Of a stretch of DNA of 64,000 nucleotides, positions 8,512-16,818 are shown one piece after another. How positions within the stretch are numbered: the stretch's first letter is position 1; each line of letters begins with the position of its first letter. The stretch is taken from positions 62,001 through 126,000 of the forward strand of contig NZ_CP115397.1 of the NCBI RefSeq assembly GCF_027625995.1, read 5' to 3'. Under the pieces are notes generated by a model, which did no database searches, had not been told where the DNA came from, and saw nothing but the letters and a program-made list of their open reading frames with translations. The position numbers were made by a program, and so were the translations under genes. This DNA is from Hymenobacter yonginensis. GTDB lineage: Bacteria > Bacteroidota > Bacteroidia > Cytophagales > Hymenobacteraceae.

Positions 8512-9225
8512 TTTAGATTTGAATACTGGGCCGGATGCGGGCAGAATTGGAGCGGGCCAGGGAGAATGAAGCGGGGGGCAGGCTCCATTATGGTTTGCTC
8601 GCGTATTCTTTTTTTTGCGGAAGGTTTGTGTTTGAGGAGCAGCTATTGTGGACCGGGGCAGGGACAGCTTTTGCTCGGAAGGTACCGGCTCCAGGCACTG
8701 AGAAAGAAAGCCCAGCTAGCATACTTCTCTTTTCTCCACAGCCTGGTTTCTCTACTTAGGGATGTAGACTTTTGCAGACCCAGCGGAGAATTGGATGGGC
8801 TGCTTCTGGGCTGTGACGCTGATGTAAGGCGGACGGAATGCTTAAGAATCCGGGCAGCTTGTGGAAGAAGCTTAGGGAGAATTTCGGCAGAGGAGGAATG
8901 AAGCAATAGGTCACTTTTTGCGACGGGATGAAGCGATGGATTCTGACAAGTAGGCTTGAACTTAAGTTAGCATTCTTTGAATGCAGGGTATCGTCAATGG
9001 AATCGGACAAGCCAACTTTTTCTGATTTTTCGCGAGCTGGCTGGGGTTGCTTTTTTGCTGAGCGGTGATGGGTACAGGGTGGGTACTTTCGATAGGAACT
9101 GGAAAAAGAAGATAGGCCGCAACAAGCAGATTGAAGTTTTAAGTAGATGGAGGTTTTGAGATTCAGTAGCGATATGGGCAGCTTGAGATTTTATAGCTAC
9201 CGGAAATTTTTAACGCCACGATTCA

Positions 9226-9237
9226 GGGGGGGGGGGG
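9226..9237 (+). repeat. homopolymer of 12 G
   Basis: Twelve consecutive G residues in the gene-poor region upstream of mobC. Such tracts slip during replication and sequencing, so its length may be inaccurate. Confidence 0.9.
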
Positions 9238-9268
9238 CGAGCGTTGGGTGAAAGCGGGCAGCGTTGAT

Positions 9269-9362
9269 TTGGCGGATGAGGACTTTAGGGAACTCGGGTA
9301 ATGCTGGCCAATGGGGGGCTTTGGCAGATGAGGGCTTTAGGGAACTCGGATGATGCTGGCCG
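9269..9362 (+). repeat. imperfect tandem repeat, two copies, 52-bp period
   Basis: The segments at 9269-9310 and 9321-9362 match at all but a few of 42 positions. Both carry GCTGGCC near the end and CTTTAGGGAACTCGG in the middle. They begin 52 bp apart, in the region preceding mobC. Confidence 0.8.
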
Positions 9363-9707
9363 ATTCTATAAAGTGCCAGTAGTCTGACAGAGATAAGATA
9401 GGCAGAGTATCGAGGATTTGATGCTTGAGAGAAGGACAGTTGTTGGGAAATCTTGGTAGGGTAGAATTCCAGAGTAGTGTAGGGGGGCTGAAAATAGCGC
9501 ACAGAGGGAGCTAGGGTAAGGCAGTGATAGTAGTAGGAAGTAGAGCCTGGTTATCTTAGATTGGGGACGACATAGGGTTCCTAAAACGAAGCCCTAATTA
9601 TAGCTTTTAGCCAGACGTGTTAACCCTGCGAAATAACCGTTTTTCAGACTCTGCTAACTGCTCAAATTCATCTCGTTTCCATTCCTGAGTAAATGCGTTA
9701 ATGTCCC

Positions 9708-10172
9708 ATGCAAATCATCAATGAAGAACACGATAGCGAACTGCAGGCCAGCGCATCTTCATCGGTCTCAGCCCGCAAAGCAGCGCGCAAAGCAGCGCGT
9801 ACTGCGGAGGGCAAGGGGGATAAGCCTGACCGAGGAGGCCGATTAAAGGGTTGGGCGGGGGAGCCCCGCAAACCAGTTACGGTTCACCTGACGCCAGCTC
9901 GGTTTGACTGGCTTCAACAAGGTGCGGCAATTGTCGGGATGAAAACATCCGCTTTCGCTGCCCATTTGCTAGAAGTCCGGGCCAAAGGTTACCGGCCGCC
10001 AAAAGCGCGGCTCACCAACGAACAGGAAACCCAAATCCAGCGGGTTGCGGAGATGAGTAACGACTTGCGTCAGGTAAAGACAAAGCTGGAGGTGGCGGGC
10101 CTACTCAAAGCCGCAGAAGACATAGGGAGACTCGTTCGCCAGTTGCAGATCGTGCTTAATGATGTCAGCTAA
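9708..10172 (+). CDS. mobC: MobC-like relaxosome accessory protein
   Basis: This 154-residue protein precedes the relaxase by 11 bp. The N-terminal 50 residues are basic and Ala/Lys-rich (AARKAARKAARTAEG). The central block PVTVHLTPARFDWLQQGAAI, then GMKTSAFAAHLLEVRAKG, is the ribbon-helix-helix core seen in MobC/MbpB-type proteins. The C-terminal half (NDLRQVKTKLEVAGLLKAAEDIGRLVRQLQIVL) is the helical tail typical of MobC. It should bind near oriT and help the relaxase open the nick site. The tight spacing suggests a two-gene mobilisation operon. Confidence 0.8.
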   Translation: MQIINEEHDSELQASASSSVSARKAARKAARTAEGKGDKPDRGGRLKGWAGEPRKPVTVHLTPARFDWLQQGAAIVGMKTSAFAAHLLEVRAKGYRPPKARLTNEQETQIQRVAEMSNDLRQVKTKLEVAGLLKAAEDIGRLVRQLQIVLNDVS

Positions 10173-10183
10173 TTACGCTTCCG

Positions 10184-12289
10184 ATGGTAAGTAAAACCAA
10201 GATGGGTAGCAGCTTTGCGGGAGCCGTCAAGTACCAGTTTACAGGCTACCAGGATGCCCCGACCGACAAGAAATGCGAAGTGCTTTTCACCCAAGGTATC
10301 CGCGACTCTAGTCAGGAGAATATGATAGCCGATTTCAAACGGGGGAGTTCTCGTAACCTGGACCTGGGCCTACCAGTCTGGCACACTAGCCTGGGCTTTA
10401 ATCCGGCGGATGCGGAAAAATTAGACTCGACGAAAATGCTGGAAGTAGGCTTGGCGTGGGCGAAGGGAATGGGGCTGGACAAGACGCAACTGCTCATCGT
10501 GCGCCACCATGACCGCGAGGATAATCAGCACCTGCACCTCTTGGCGAGCCGCGTGAATTTTGACGGCAGAACGATTAAGGACGGCAACGTACGGATGCGT
10601 TCCAAGGAATTGAACGCTACCATCGAGAAACAATTCGGGTTAACCACTTCCGTCAAAAGTAGTCAACCTGAATTGCAACACCCGGAGCGCGTGAGCGGAC
10701 CGGATCGGGAAAAAGCCGAAATCCGCCAAGCCCTCGGCTACGCGGAACGGGGTGCGGCCACCCTGTCGGAGTTGTGGACTGGGCTCAAGGAGCGTGATGC
10801 GGACGTCGAGGTACGCGAGCGTCGAGACGCAAAAGGGACCTTGGTGGGTGTCAGCTTTTCCAAGAACGGGCGTGTTTTCACCGGTTCGGAAATCGGGCGG
10901 GCCTGGAGCAGCAAGGCCATTGAAGAGAAATTGGAAATGAACCGCGAGGACCGGGCGGCTGCCGAGCAGCAAACGCGCGCGGCCAGCGCCGGAGCTAAGG
11001 TATCGGTGCCGGTCGCGCCACCAATTGCTCCTAAAGGGATGGGCCCGGTAGAGGAAGCGAAGCAAAATCCGGTCTCTGTGCCCGCATTCAGCCAGGCAAG
11101 TCCGACCCCCGCCGAGGCGCGGGGACTGGCACCAACTGAGGCTTCGGAATCGGCTGCGCCAACCACAACGGATGCCCTCGTGCCAGACGCTGGACTGCTG
11201 CGGGAACAGATTCCTACGGCTGAGAACGCAGGTAAAGCAAACGATCCGGCACGAGCAGATGAACATGGGCTGTCGTCACCTGCTGCCGCCCCACCCACCG
11301 AATTCGAGGCCGCCCCGGCTGCTCATGTACATTCTACATCGAGCTTTGAAGAGAAATTAGCCCGCTGGGAAGCCCAGCAACTGGCGGATGCCGAGGACGA
11401 ACGACTGGCAGTACTGTACTACGACTGGCTGCAACTCCAGAAGCAAGTGCAGCAGCAGGTGGCGGCCGCGACGCACGAGGCGTTGTCCACTGGTGAGGGC
11501 TTCTCCACCCTGCTGGACCGGCAAGGGTTGGCGCTGCTCCCGGCCACCGACGACGCGCCCATCTGCGTGCAGCACCGGGCCAGCGGGGAGTCCTTCTCGG
11601 CTGAGGAAGTCCCCCTTCCCTCATCACTGCTGACCCCAGCTAGTCAAGCGTCAGTTCAGTATGGGGTAGTACAGATGGGCAATACAGATCTGCAAAAAGC
11701 GCCGGATCGACTGGCGAAGGTGCGCGAGCACCTGCTGGAGGTGGGGCTGACTGTCGGGTTTATCGAGCCGGCAACGGCTCACAAGCCTGCCCAACTGAAC
11801 TGGGCCTTCAACCCGCTCCAGCCGGAAATAGATCTGACTTTGGTTATGGCAAAGCTTGACGCCGTGCAGGCTTCGCGCAACGCGTGGATACTGGAGGCTC
11901 CCCACGCGTGGCACCCAAGTCCCGGAAAAGCATACGGCCGCGCTGAGCCCCAGCTCTACTGGGATAACCGGGCAGGACAATTCAATGAGGCACGTCTGGA
12001 ACTACATACAGTGGACCAACGCTCGGCCGGCCGGGTTGACCGAGTACGGCAGGCTATGAGCAAGCGGGGGGTGGGACTGGGTCCGGTGCAGACAGATGCG
12101 CAGGGTCGCCTGAGCTTTACGTTTCGCTACCATACCCTGGCGCCAAAAATCGATGACATCGATACGCTGCTAATCCAGGTGCGTAATTCCGGGTTCGACC
12201 TGCAAGAGAGCGAGCAGCAGCAACGGGCCCGCGCTCAAGGGATACCAGTCGTAGCTGCACGGGACGCGGGTATGGAGTATTCCCGATAG
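10184..12289 (+). CDS. relaxase / mobilization nuclease
   Basis: This 701-residue protein should nick one strand at oriT and stay attached to the 5' end during conjugative transfer. The relaxase domain occupies about residues 1-170. It opens with SFAGAVKYQFTG and holds the metal-binding three-histidine motif HHDREDNQHLHLLASRVN near residue 108, as in MobP/MOBP-MOBV-like Bacteroidota relaxases. Residues about 170-260 are linked to it (GYAERGAATLSELWTGLKER). The remainder is an Ala/Pro-rich linker (260-370) and a second folded half (380-690) that I do not recognise. No conjugation coupling or T4SS gene is visible nearby, so the replicon looks mobilizable rather than self-transmissible. Confidence 0.85.
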   Translation: MVSKTKMGSSFAGAVKYQFTGYQDAPTDKKCEVLFTQGIRDSSQENMIADFKRGSSRNLDLGLPVWHTSLGFNPADAEKLDSTKMLEVGLAWAKGMGLDKTQLLIVRHHDREDNQHLHLLASRVNFDGRTIKDGNVRMRSKELNATIEKQFGLTTSVKSSQPELQHPERVSGPDREKAEIRQALGYAERGAATLSELWTGLKERDADVEVRERRDAKGTLVGVSFSKNGRVFTGSEIGRAWSSKAIEEKLEMNREDRAAAEQQTRAASAGAKVSVPVAPPIAPKGMGPVEEAKQNPVSVPAFSQASPTPAEARGLAPTEASESAAPTTTDALVPDAGLLREQIPTAENAGKANDPARADEHGLSSPAAAPPTEFEAAPAAHVHSTSSFEEKLARWEAQQLADAEDERLAVLYYDWLQLQKQVQQQVAAATHEALSTGEGFSTLLDRQGLALLPATDDAPICVQHRASGESFSAEEVPLPSSLLTPASQASVQYGVVQMGNTDLQKAPDRLAKVREHLLEVGLTVGFIEPATAHKPAQLNWAFNPLQPEIDLTLVMAKLDAVQASRNAWILEAPHAWHPSPGKAYGRAEPQLYWDNRAGQFNEARLELHTVDQRSAGRVDRVRQAMSKRGVGLGPVQTDAQGRLSFTFRYHTLAPKIDDIDTLLIQVRNSGFDLQESEQQQRARAQGIPVVAARDAGMEYSR

Positions 12290-12665
12290 CAGCAGCATAC
12301 TTGCTCGCCCCAAATAGTGGCGTGAGGTTGAGCAGCAATCGGGTGAAGTAGCTACTAGTTGGCTGGCGCTTCACTGGTTGGGAAACGCAGCACGGGCAGC
12401 GGCTGGAAGTCGCGCTCGTCCGGTGGTCATTTCCGCTCAGGCTGAACCGCCGCGTCCGGCCCATGAATAGGCATGTCCACGTCGCTGATTCAGGACGGGT
12501 CGAGAGTTTTCAGGACTTGGGCCGTCCTGTGTTCAGCGACTGCGTTTTAATAAATGCGTAGGCGCACGGTGGCCGCCTGGTCGGGCTGCGTAGCAGGGCG
12601 CAAGCGGCGGGAGCGGGTGATTGCCTGGGTCAGTAGGGAATAGATCAGCAGCCCCATTGGCCGGT
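12290..12665. other. intergenic stretch after the relaxase
   Basis: I see no supportable gene, repeat or regulatory site here. A 115-codon frame on the minus strand overlaps the relaxase 3' end and has no protein-like features. Confidence 0.4.
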
Positions 12666-13175
12666 TCAATCCCCAAAGTCAGCTGCTGCCTGCGGGTCAT
12701 GGGCCACTGCTTGGGACCGGGTTTCCCGCCGTACGCGCTCAACGACGCTGTTGCCAATTGCCAGGCGGTCAATTAAAGAATCCAGATGCAAGGTATTCAG
12801 TGGTGCGCCGGCCTGCATTTCGGCCCGTAACTCAACGGCCACGAGGTGAAAGTAGTGCAGGACGCCGGCCAGGTAACGCACATCGGCGCAGTAAACGGGC
12901 GGGTCCAGTTCCGGCACGAGCGGCGAGTGGGCCAGCCGCTGGGTTAGGCGGGCCAAGTCAGCGTAGTCGAGCCAGAGGTCGTTGCCGTCTTCCCACAAAT
13001 CGGGCTGAAACGCGTGGAAAGCCTGCGCGAAGTCGGTCACGGACAAGGTAGGGAAATGGTCGTGGAGGTGCTCGGCGACCCAGAGCACGGCCTGAGCATG
13101 TTGGCCGGGCGTAGCCCAGCGGTAGGGGATGGTGTGGCTTTCGGGGCACGCGTGAGTAATAGTGGTGGGTTGCAT
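12666..13175 (-). CDS. hypothetical protein, 169 residues
   Basis: Starts MQPTTITHACPESHTI and is acidic and helical (LWVAEHLHDHFPTLSVTDFAQAF, then LWLDYADLARLTQRLAH). There is no signal peptide, membrane segment or catalytic motif I recognise. Codon use matches the high-GC neighbourhood, which supports real coding. It lies 46 bp downstream of the lipoprotein gene on the same strand and may be co-transcribed with it. Confidence 0.55.
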   Translation of the reverse strand: MQPTTITHACPESHTIPYRWATPGQHAQAVLWVAEHLHDHFPTLSVTDFAQAFHAFQPDLWEDGNDLWLDYADLARLTQRLAHSPLVPELDPPVYCADVRYLAGVLHYFHLVAVELRAEMQAGAPLNTLHLDSLIDRLAIGNSVVERVRRETRSQAVAHDPQAAADFGD

Positions 13176-13221
13176 GACGACTTCAGGAGAAGGGTGAGGA
13201 ATGGGGCTATTTACTAGCGCT

Positions 13222-13827
13222 CTATTGGGCGTTGTCGGCTTTAAGTTGCGCTTGTTGCTTGGCCGCCAGGGCGGCTTCCATTGTTTTGCTCAGCACGTCC
13301 AGGCGGCCTTCACGGCCGAAGCCAACGGCTTTTTCGGCGTACACGGCCCGGGCTTTGGCCCCCTCCCAGAAGAGTTGGTAGGCACCCTGCGCTTGGCCGG
13401 GGCCTAGCAGGTAAGTAGCTTCCGGCCGCAGTATGGTCGGATCGCCGATGGCCATGAAGGCATAGAACTTGCCGTCGAGAAAGGTATAGAGCTGGCTGGG
13501 TACCTGTGCCCGGTGCTTGCCAAACCAGCCTTTAGTCCCCTCGTAGGTGTAGGTCTGCGTCGGGCCGACTGGCACGCCCGGGGTGGGGGGCAGTAGTCGC
13601 AGGTCGGTAAAAGCACTCAGGGGCTCTCCAAAGGCGTGGCCAGCAATGCCGTTGAGCGAATCCACTTTGCCGCCGAATGGAAACGCGGGTGGTGGGGTAT
13701 TGGAGGTTTGCGCGGCGTCGGCAGCGGGTGGGGCGGTCGAACTCGGGGACGAGCAGCCGGCGAGTAGCCACCCGCCAGCAAGCAGCAGCAGGGTGGCGGG
13801 CGTGAGGAAGGAATGAAGAGCGGGCAT
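13222..13827 (-). CDS. lipoprotein of unknown function
   Basis: A 201-residue protein with a signal sequence ending in the lipobox LLAGC (Cys about residue 25), followed by a Ser/Pro/Ala-rich linker, so it should be lipid-anchored. The mature domain (IAGHAFGEPLSAFTDLRLL, then LYTFLDGKFYAFMAI) has the pattern of Bacteroidota lipoproteins that begin by comparing a short ligand-like segment. I cannot name the family. The C terminus is a helix rich in Ala and Gln (MEAALAAKQQAQLKA). Probably an operon with the downstream hypothetical gene. Confidence 0.7.
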   Translation of the reverse strand: MPALHSFLTPATLLLLAGGWLLAGCSSPSSTAPPAADAAQTSNTPPPAFPFGGKVDSLNGIAGHAFGEPLSAFTDLRLLPPTPGVPVGPTQTYTYEGTKGWFGKHRAQVPSQLYTFLDGKFYAFMAIGDPTILRPEATYLLGPGQAQGAYQLFWEGAKARAVYAEKAVGFGREGRLDVLSKTMEAALAAKQQAQLKADNAQ

Positions 13828-14189
13828 ATACGAAACAAGAATTAAGAAGGGGGTAAAAGGGGCAAGGTCACTGACCCTAAGCAGGCGGCTTACGGGCTGT
13901 CAAGCCTGGGCCATGGGATAAGGGCGTAGGGAAAGGAGGATTATGAATGCCTTGGGCTATGCAGGAGCAGATCGGCGGAGAGAGGAAGCAATACAGTAGC
14001 AGGCGTAGCAAACCAGCAGCCCCCGCTGAAAAGGAGTTTGCCGGGTTTGGCAGTGCGATGGCAAGGCAAACAAGCGAATCACGGAGCAACGCGAGGCGAA
14101 TGCAATATGCAGCATGTTAGCCGAATGATGTATGTTATAATAGCTTATTATTCACTAATAATGCAGTAAAATACAGATTTTCAGCTGGC

Positions 14190-14197
14190 TAGTTTTG
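14190..14197 (+). promoter_or_regulatory. Bacteroidota-type -7 box of the XRE gene
   Basis: TAGTTTTG fits the -7 consensus TAnnTTTG and lies 20 bases before the ATG at 14218, within an otherwise AT-rich segment (14115-14190). It supports the choice of the 14218 start over an upstream alternative at 14197, which would overlap the box. Confidence 0.45.
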
Positions 14198-14217
14198 TGT
14201 GCTTTACACGCACGGCT

Positions 14218-14607
14218 ATGTATTTTGCTAAAAACTTGCGCTTTTTACGGCGTCGAGCCGAACTCTCCCAATCTGAGCTGGCCGACCAACTCGCCACCGA
14301 CTACAACACGATTAGCCGCTATGAGAACGGCAAATCAACCCCCAAACTCGAAGCACTCACCAAACTGAGCCAGGTCTTTCACGTCAGCCTCGACGCGCTG
14401 CGCAACCAAGACCTGAGCCAGTCACCGGGGCCCGTGCTGGAGTCGGGCCGGGTGCAGCCCGGGGGCCGGCGGGAAGGAGAAGTCCCCGCCAAACCCGCTA
14501 AGTACCCGTTGCTAGTGTCGGTGGAGTTGGATGGCACCGCCACCAGCCTGGAACGCGCCGTCGCGCGGCTGACGGCGATTAACGAAGTCGTTGCTGGCAC
14601 GACTTAA
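14218..14607 (+). CDS. XRE-family transcriptional regulator
   Basis: A 129-residue protein. Residues 4-60 form a helix-turn-helix of the Cro/CI type: LRFLRRRAELSQSELADQLA, then YNTISRYENGKSTPKLEALTKLSQVFHVSLDAL. The rest is a Gly/Pro-rich linker and a short tail (LLVSVELDGTATSLERAVARLTAINEVV) that could form a small oligomerisation element. It has its own -7 box in AT-rich DNA. Targets are unknown; single-domain XRE proteins on plasmids often repress nearby genes. Confidence 0.8.
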   Translation: MYFAKNLRFLRRRAELSQSELADQLATDYNTISRYENGKSTPKLEALTKLSQVFHVSLDALRNQDLSQSPGPVLESGRVQPGGRREGEVPAKPAKYPLLVSVELDGTATSLERAVARLTAINEVVAGTT

Positions 14608-14701
14608 CCAGAACGCTTGCCAACGGGGGCACGTGCTTCTGGTAATTCAGGTCCTGATTGTCTTCATGATAACCGGTCCGGCCAAGTAGCACTAGGGTTG
14701 T

Positions 14702-14721
14702 GGGGGAAAGTTGGTTCCCCC
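14702..14721 (+). terminator. short hairpin after the XRE gene
   Basis: GGGGGAA at 14702-14708 pairs with TTCCCCC at 14715-14721 across a 6-base loop, 95 bp after the stop codon. There is no T run behind it, so terminator function is only a possibility. Confidence 0.3.
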
Positions 14722-14824
14722 ATGCTATTGCGGGCCGTTAAGCGTCTACCGTTGTTGAATTAGCATGGCTTGCTGAAGGCGAAGCCGATGAGCGCTCAAG
14801 GCTTTAGGAGTCGCTGGCTAAGTG

Positions 14825-15468
14825 CTAGCCAGAGTTAGACTGTTTCTCTTTAGCCCGCAGCGACTCGGATTCTTGCCAGTCCTGGCGCAGTTGGCGGGCT
14901 TCGGTTTTCAGGGCCTGACGACGGTCACGCAGGATCTCGCGGAGCGTGTTCGACGACCTGCGCCCCAGCAGGTCGCTCAACGGCCACGGGCAGTGTCTGG
15001 GTGGTGGTATAGCGTGATGCTGCGGGAGAGGGCATTGTCATTGGTGGCGTCCAGGCCCGTCAGCCGGTAGGCGCGCCCGAAATCACCGGTGTAGGCGTGC
15101 AGGGATGACGAAGCGGCCTAGGGCCATGCGCTGGCTGCCTTCCGGTTGGAGAAGGTGCGGGCGGGGAAGCCGCTGCTGCCCTGCCTGTGCATCACGCGGG
15201 TGCGCGGCAGGCACCGGCTCGTGCGCAGGTCGTATACCGCCAGCTGGGGCTCCTGGGCGGCGCGGCGCGGCGCGGCGCCTATCCACCAGCACTGCGTGCC
15301 GCGGGTTGAAGAATAGGTGGCCCTTGGTCATGGCCCTGGCCGCGGCCAGCCGACCAAGGCCCGGCGGAACGGTCGCGAAGTGCTGGAGGCAGTAACACCA
15401 TGCGGGATAGACCTCGATGTAGCAGGTCAGCAGCAGCCCTAGCAGGGCCGCTGGCAGCAACCAGCGCT
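14825..15468 (-). pseudogene. L,D-transpeptidase-like (YkuD_2 family) gene, frameshifted
   Basis: Read in three alternating frames the minus strand gives a recognisable murein L,D-transpeptidase-like catalytic region. The pieces in order are KGHLFFNPRHAVLVD, QLAVYDLRTSRCL, RTRVMHRQGSSGFPARTFSNR and HAYTGDFGRAYRLTGLDATN followed by DNALSRSITLYHH. This is the layout of the YkuD_2 group, which occurs in periplasmic proteins of Bacteroidota. A hydrophobic N-terminal stretch (LLPAALLGLLLTCYIEVYP) would have been the signal. At least two frameshifts and an in-frame stop inside conserved blocks mark it as dead. Residues encoded between 14825 and 14985 form a helical charged tail that may or may not belong to it. 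Confidence 0.65.
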
Positions 15469-15640
15469 ATGGTCACCGGAACGGGAAGGTAGGGGTGTTC
15501 ATTGCGGGAAATAGCAAGCTGACCGGATCTGGATAGGATAACTGCTAGAAATGGCGGAGGCAATGACACAGGTTTTGGCCAGCGTTGTGCCTGCCGTTGC
15601 CGATATTGAACTCCGTTATCAGTTCTGTTCCCGTATCGTT

Positions 15641-16078
15641 ATGACTTCCCTCGTGGCCCAATGGATTCTGCAGCCCGCCGGGCAGCCCCTTATCGAATGG
15701 CTGTGCGGCGACTGCGGTGACTTCCGCCTGTTCGAGGTGAACAATGTGGACACGCGCTACAGTGGGTTGGGCGTGCGCCTCATGACCTGCACGCATTGCG
15801 GGGCGCCTGATATGCTGTCCACGGTCGGGCTGGCCGAGCCGCCGTCCGGCTACGCGCTGTACCGGGTGGAGTGGCGGACGGCGCGCTACCGCCCGCCCGC
15901 CTCACCCGCCGAGCCAGCGTTCCTACGGCGTACTGACGCAGACTTGGTTCCGCAGGCCGTACACGTGGTGGCCGCCTCGCGGATCCAGGCCCACCGGCAG
16001 GCGACGGCGCGCCGGGTCGACGACCTGAGCGGGTTCGAGTGCCTGATCGACGGGGAACCGCACTTGCCCGAGGACTGA
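15641..16078 (+). CDS. hypothetical protein with two CxxC pairs
   Basis: A 145-residue protein starting MTSLVAQWILQPAGQP. Two cysteine pairs, CGDCGD at about residues 22-25 and CTHCGA at about 50-53, suggest a zinc ribbon or rubredoxin-like knuckle. The rest is Arg-rich and not recognised. The frame extends 30 codons further upstream, but the downstream ATG fits the compact domain better. It precedes two small membrane-protein genes at 34 bp, which may form one unit. Confidence 0.5.
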   Translation: MTSLVAQWILQPAGQPLIEWLCGDCGDFRLFEVNNVDTRYSGLGVRLMTCTHCGAPDMLSTVGLAEPPSGYALYRVEWRTARYRPPASPAEPAFLRRTDADLVPQAVHVVAASRIQAHRQATARRVDDLSGFECLIDGEPHLPED

Positions 16079-16112
16079 AGGCATCTTTTTCCTGAACTAC
16101 TCTGTCCGTCCG

Positions 16113-16490
16113 ATGCTGCCCGCCTTCCGCCCGCTTCTGCTCACCTTCCTGCTGGCGTTTCTGCCGCTGCTGGTGGGCGTCTCCGTCAACTCTGCTGCCC
16201 CGCACCCGCCCACGGCCGCCCGAGTGGTAACCCGCTGTACCCGCTACTGCCACGACCATGCCTGCCCGCACGCCACGCCGGCCAACAGCCCGGCCTACTA
16301 TCGGCTGCGCCCGCTCTACGAACTAATTATCCGGGCGCTGGCAGCCGGTGGGAGCGGGGCCGCTTACGTGCTGGCCAACCTGCTCGTGTTCCTAGTGGGC
16401 ATTCCGCTGCTGCTGCTACGCCTGACCTATGTCGTGCTGCGCGACGCCCGCGCCATCCGCCGCCTGAAAACCCTTTCAGTTCATGAGTAG
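16113..16490 (+). CDS. small membrane protein, 125 residues
   Basis: Two hydrophobic segments: residues about 7-25 (LLLTFLLAFLPLLVGVSV) and about 84-108 (AYVLANLLVFLVGIPLLLL). Between them lies an exported loop with Cys and His residues (CTRYCHDHACPH). The first segment could be a signal peptide. The cysteine/histidine loop suggests metal or disulfide chemistry, but I do not know the family. It overlaps the next gene by 8 bp, so translation is probably coupled. Confidence 0.55.
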   Translation: MLPAFRPLLLTFLLAFLPLLVGVSVNSAAPHPPTAARVVTRCTRYCHDHACPHATPANSPAYYRLRPLYELIIRALAAGGSGAAYVLANLLVFLVGIPLLLLRLTYVVLRDARAIRRLKTLSVHE

Positions 16491-16695
16491 CGCCGGCTTT
16501 ACCCAGCTGCTGCTGGGCCTAGGCCGGCAGGCCTACTGGTACTGCGTCGATTTCATGGTGAACCTGGCCAATCTCACCGATACGAGCTATCCTGAAGCCA
16601 ATACCTGGATTCTGCTACTTCTGATTCCGGGGCTGCTGGTTTCGCTGGCACTGGTGCGCGTCTGGCAGCGCCGCCGGCTGAGGACAGGGAAGTAG
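16483..16695 (+). CDS. small single-span membrane protein, 70 residues
   Basis: One clear membrane helix near the C terminus (residues about 42-60, WILLLLIPGLLVSLALVRVW) followed by a basic cytoplasmic tail (RRRLRTGK). The N-terminal half is amphipathic. It overlaps the preceding membrane gene by 8 bp, and the two are probably partners. No family recognised. Confidence 0.55.
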   Translation: MSSAGFTQLLLGLGRQAYWYCVDFMVNLANLTDTSYPEANTWILLLLIPGLLVSLALVRVWQRRRLRTGK

Positions 16696-16818
16696 GCTAC
16701 TATCGTTGACCATGGCCGGGGTGGTGCCACGGGTGCGTAAGCCGCCGCGCTGTGCCGAGCATACTTTTAAGGCGGTAATGGGGCTGGTAGGTAACGGGAA
16801 GCGTGTAGCTTCGCAGCT

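Larger units (their letters stand above)
8512..9707. other. gene-poor, purine-rich plasmid backbone region
   Basis: Almost 1.2 kb without a supportable gene. Open frames here are short, contradictory between strands and of odd composition. The plus strand is visibly rich in purines. It contains a 12-G homopolymer and a 52-bp-period imperfect repeat, both annotated separately. Its position directly upstream of mobC and the relaxase makes it the likeliest place for the transfer origin, but no nic-like sequence could be named. Confidence 0.4.

Noticed and set aside
8535-9502. Several 60-110-codon frames on both strands
   Set aside because: They contradict each other, have odd composition and no recognisable protein pattern; treated as a gene-poor region.
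12117-12464. 115-codon minus-strand frame beyond the relaxase
   Set aside because: It is antisense to the relaxase 3' end for half its length, and the translation is low-complexity with no family pattern.
13877-14089. 70-codon minus-strand frame with a hydrophobic stretch
   Set aside because: Pro-rich, no homologous feature and located in the gap before the XRE gene; more likely chance.
15083-15460. Intact 125-residue gene on the minus strand
   Set aside because: Its middle is Arg/Pro-rich frame-shadow sequence; the conserved pieces continue in other frames, so it is part of the L,D-transpeptidase pseudogene.
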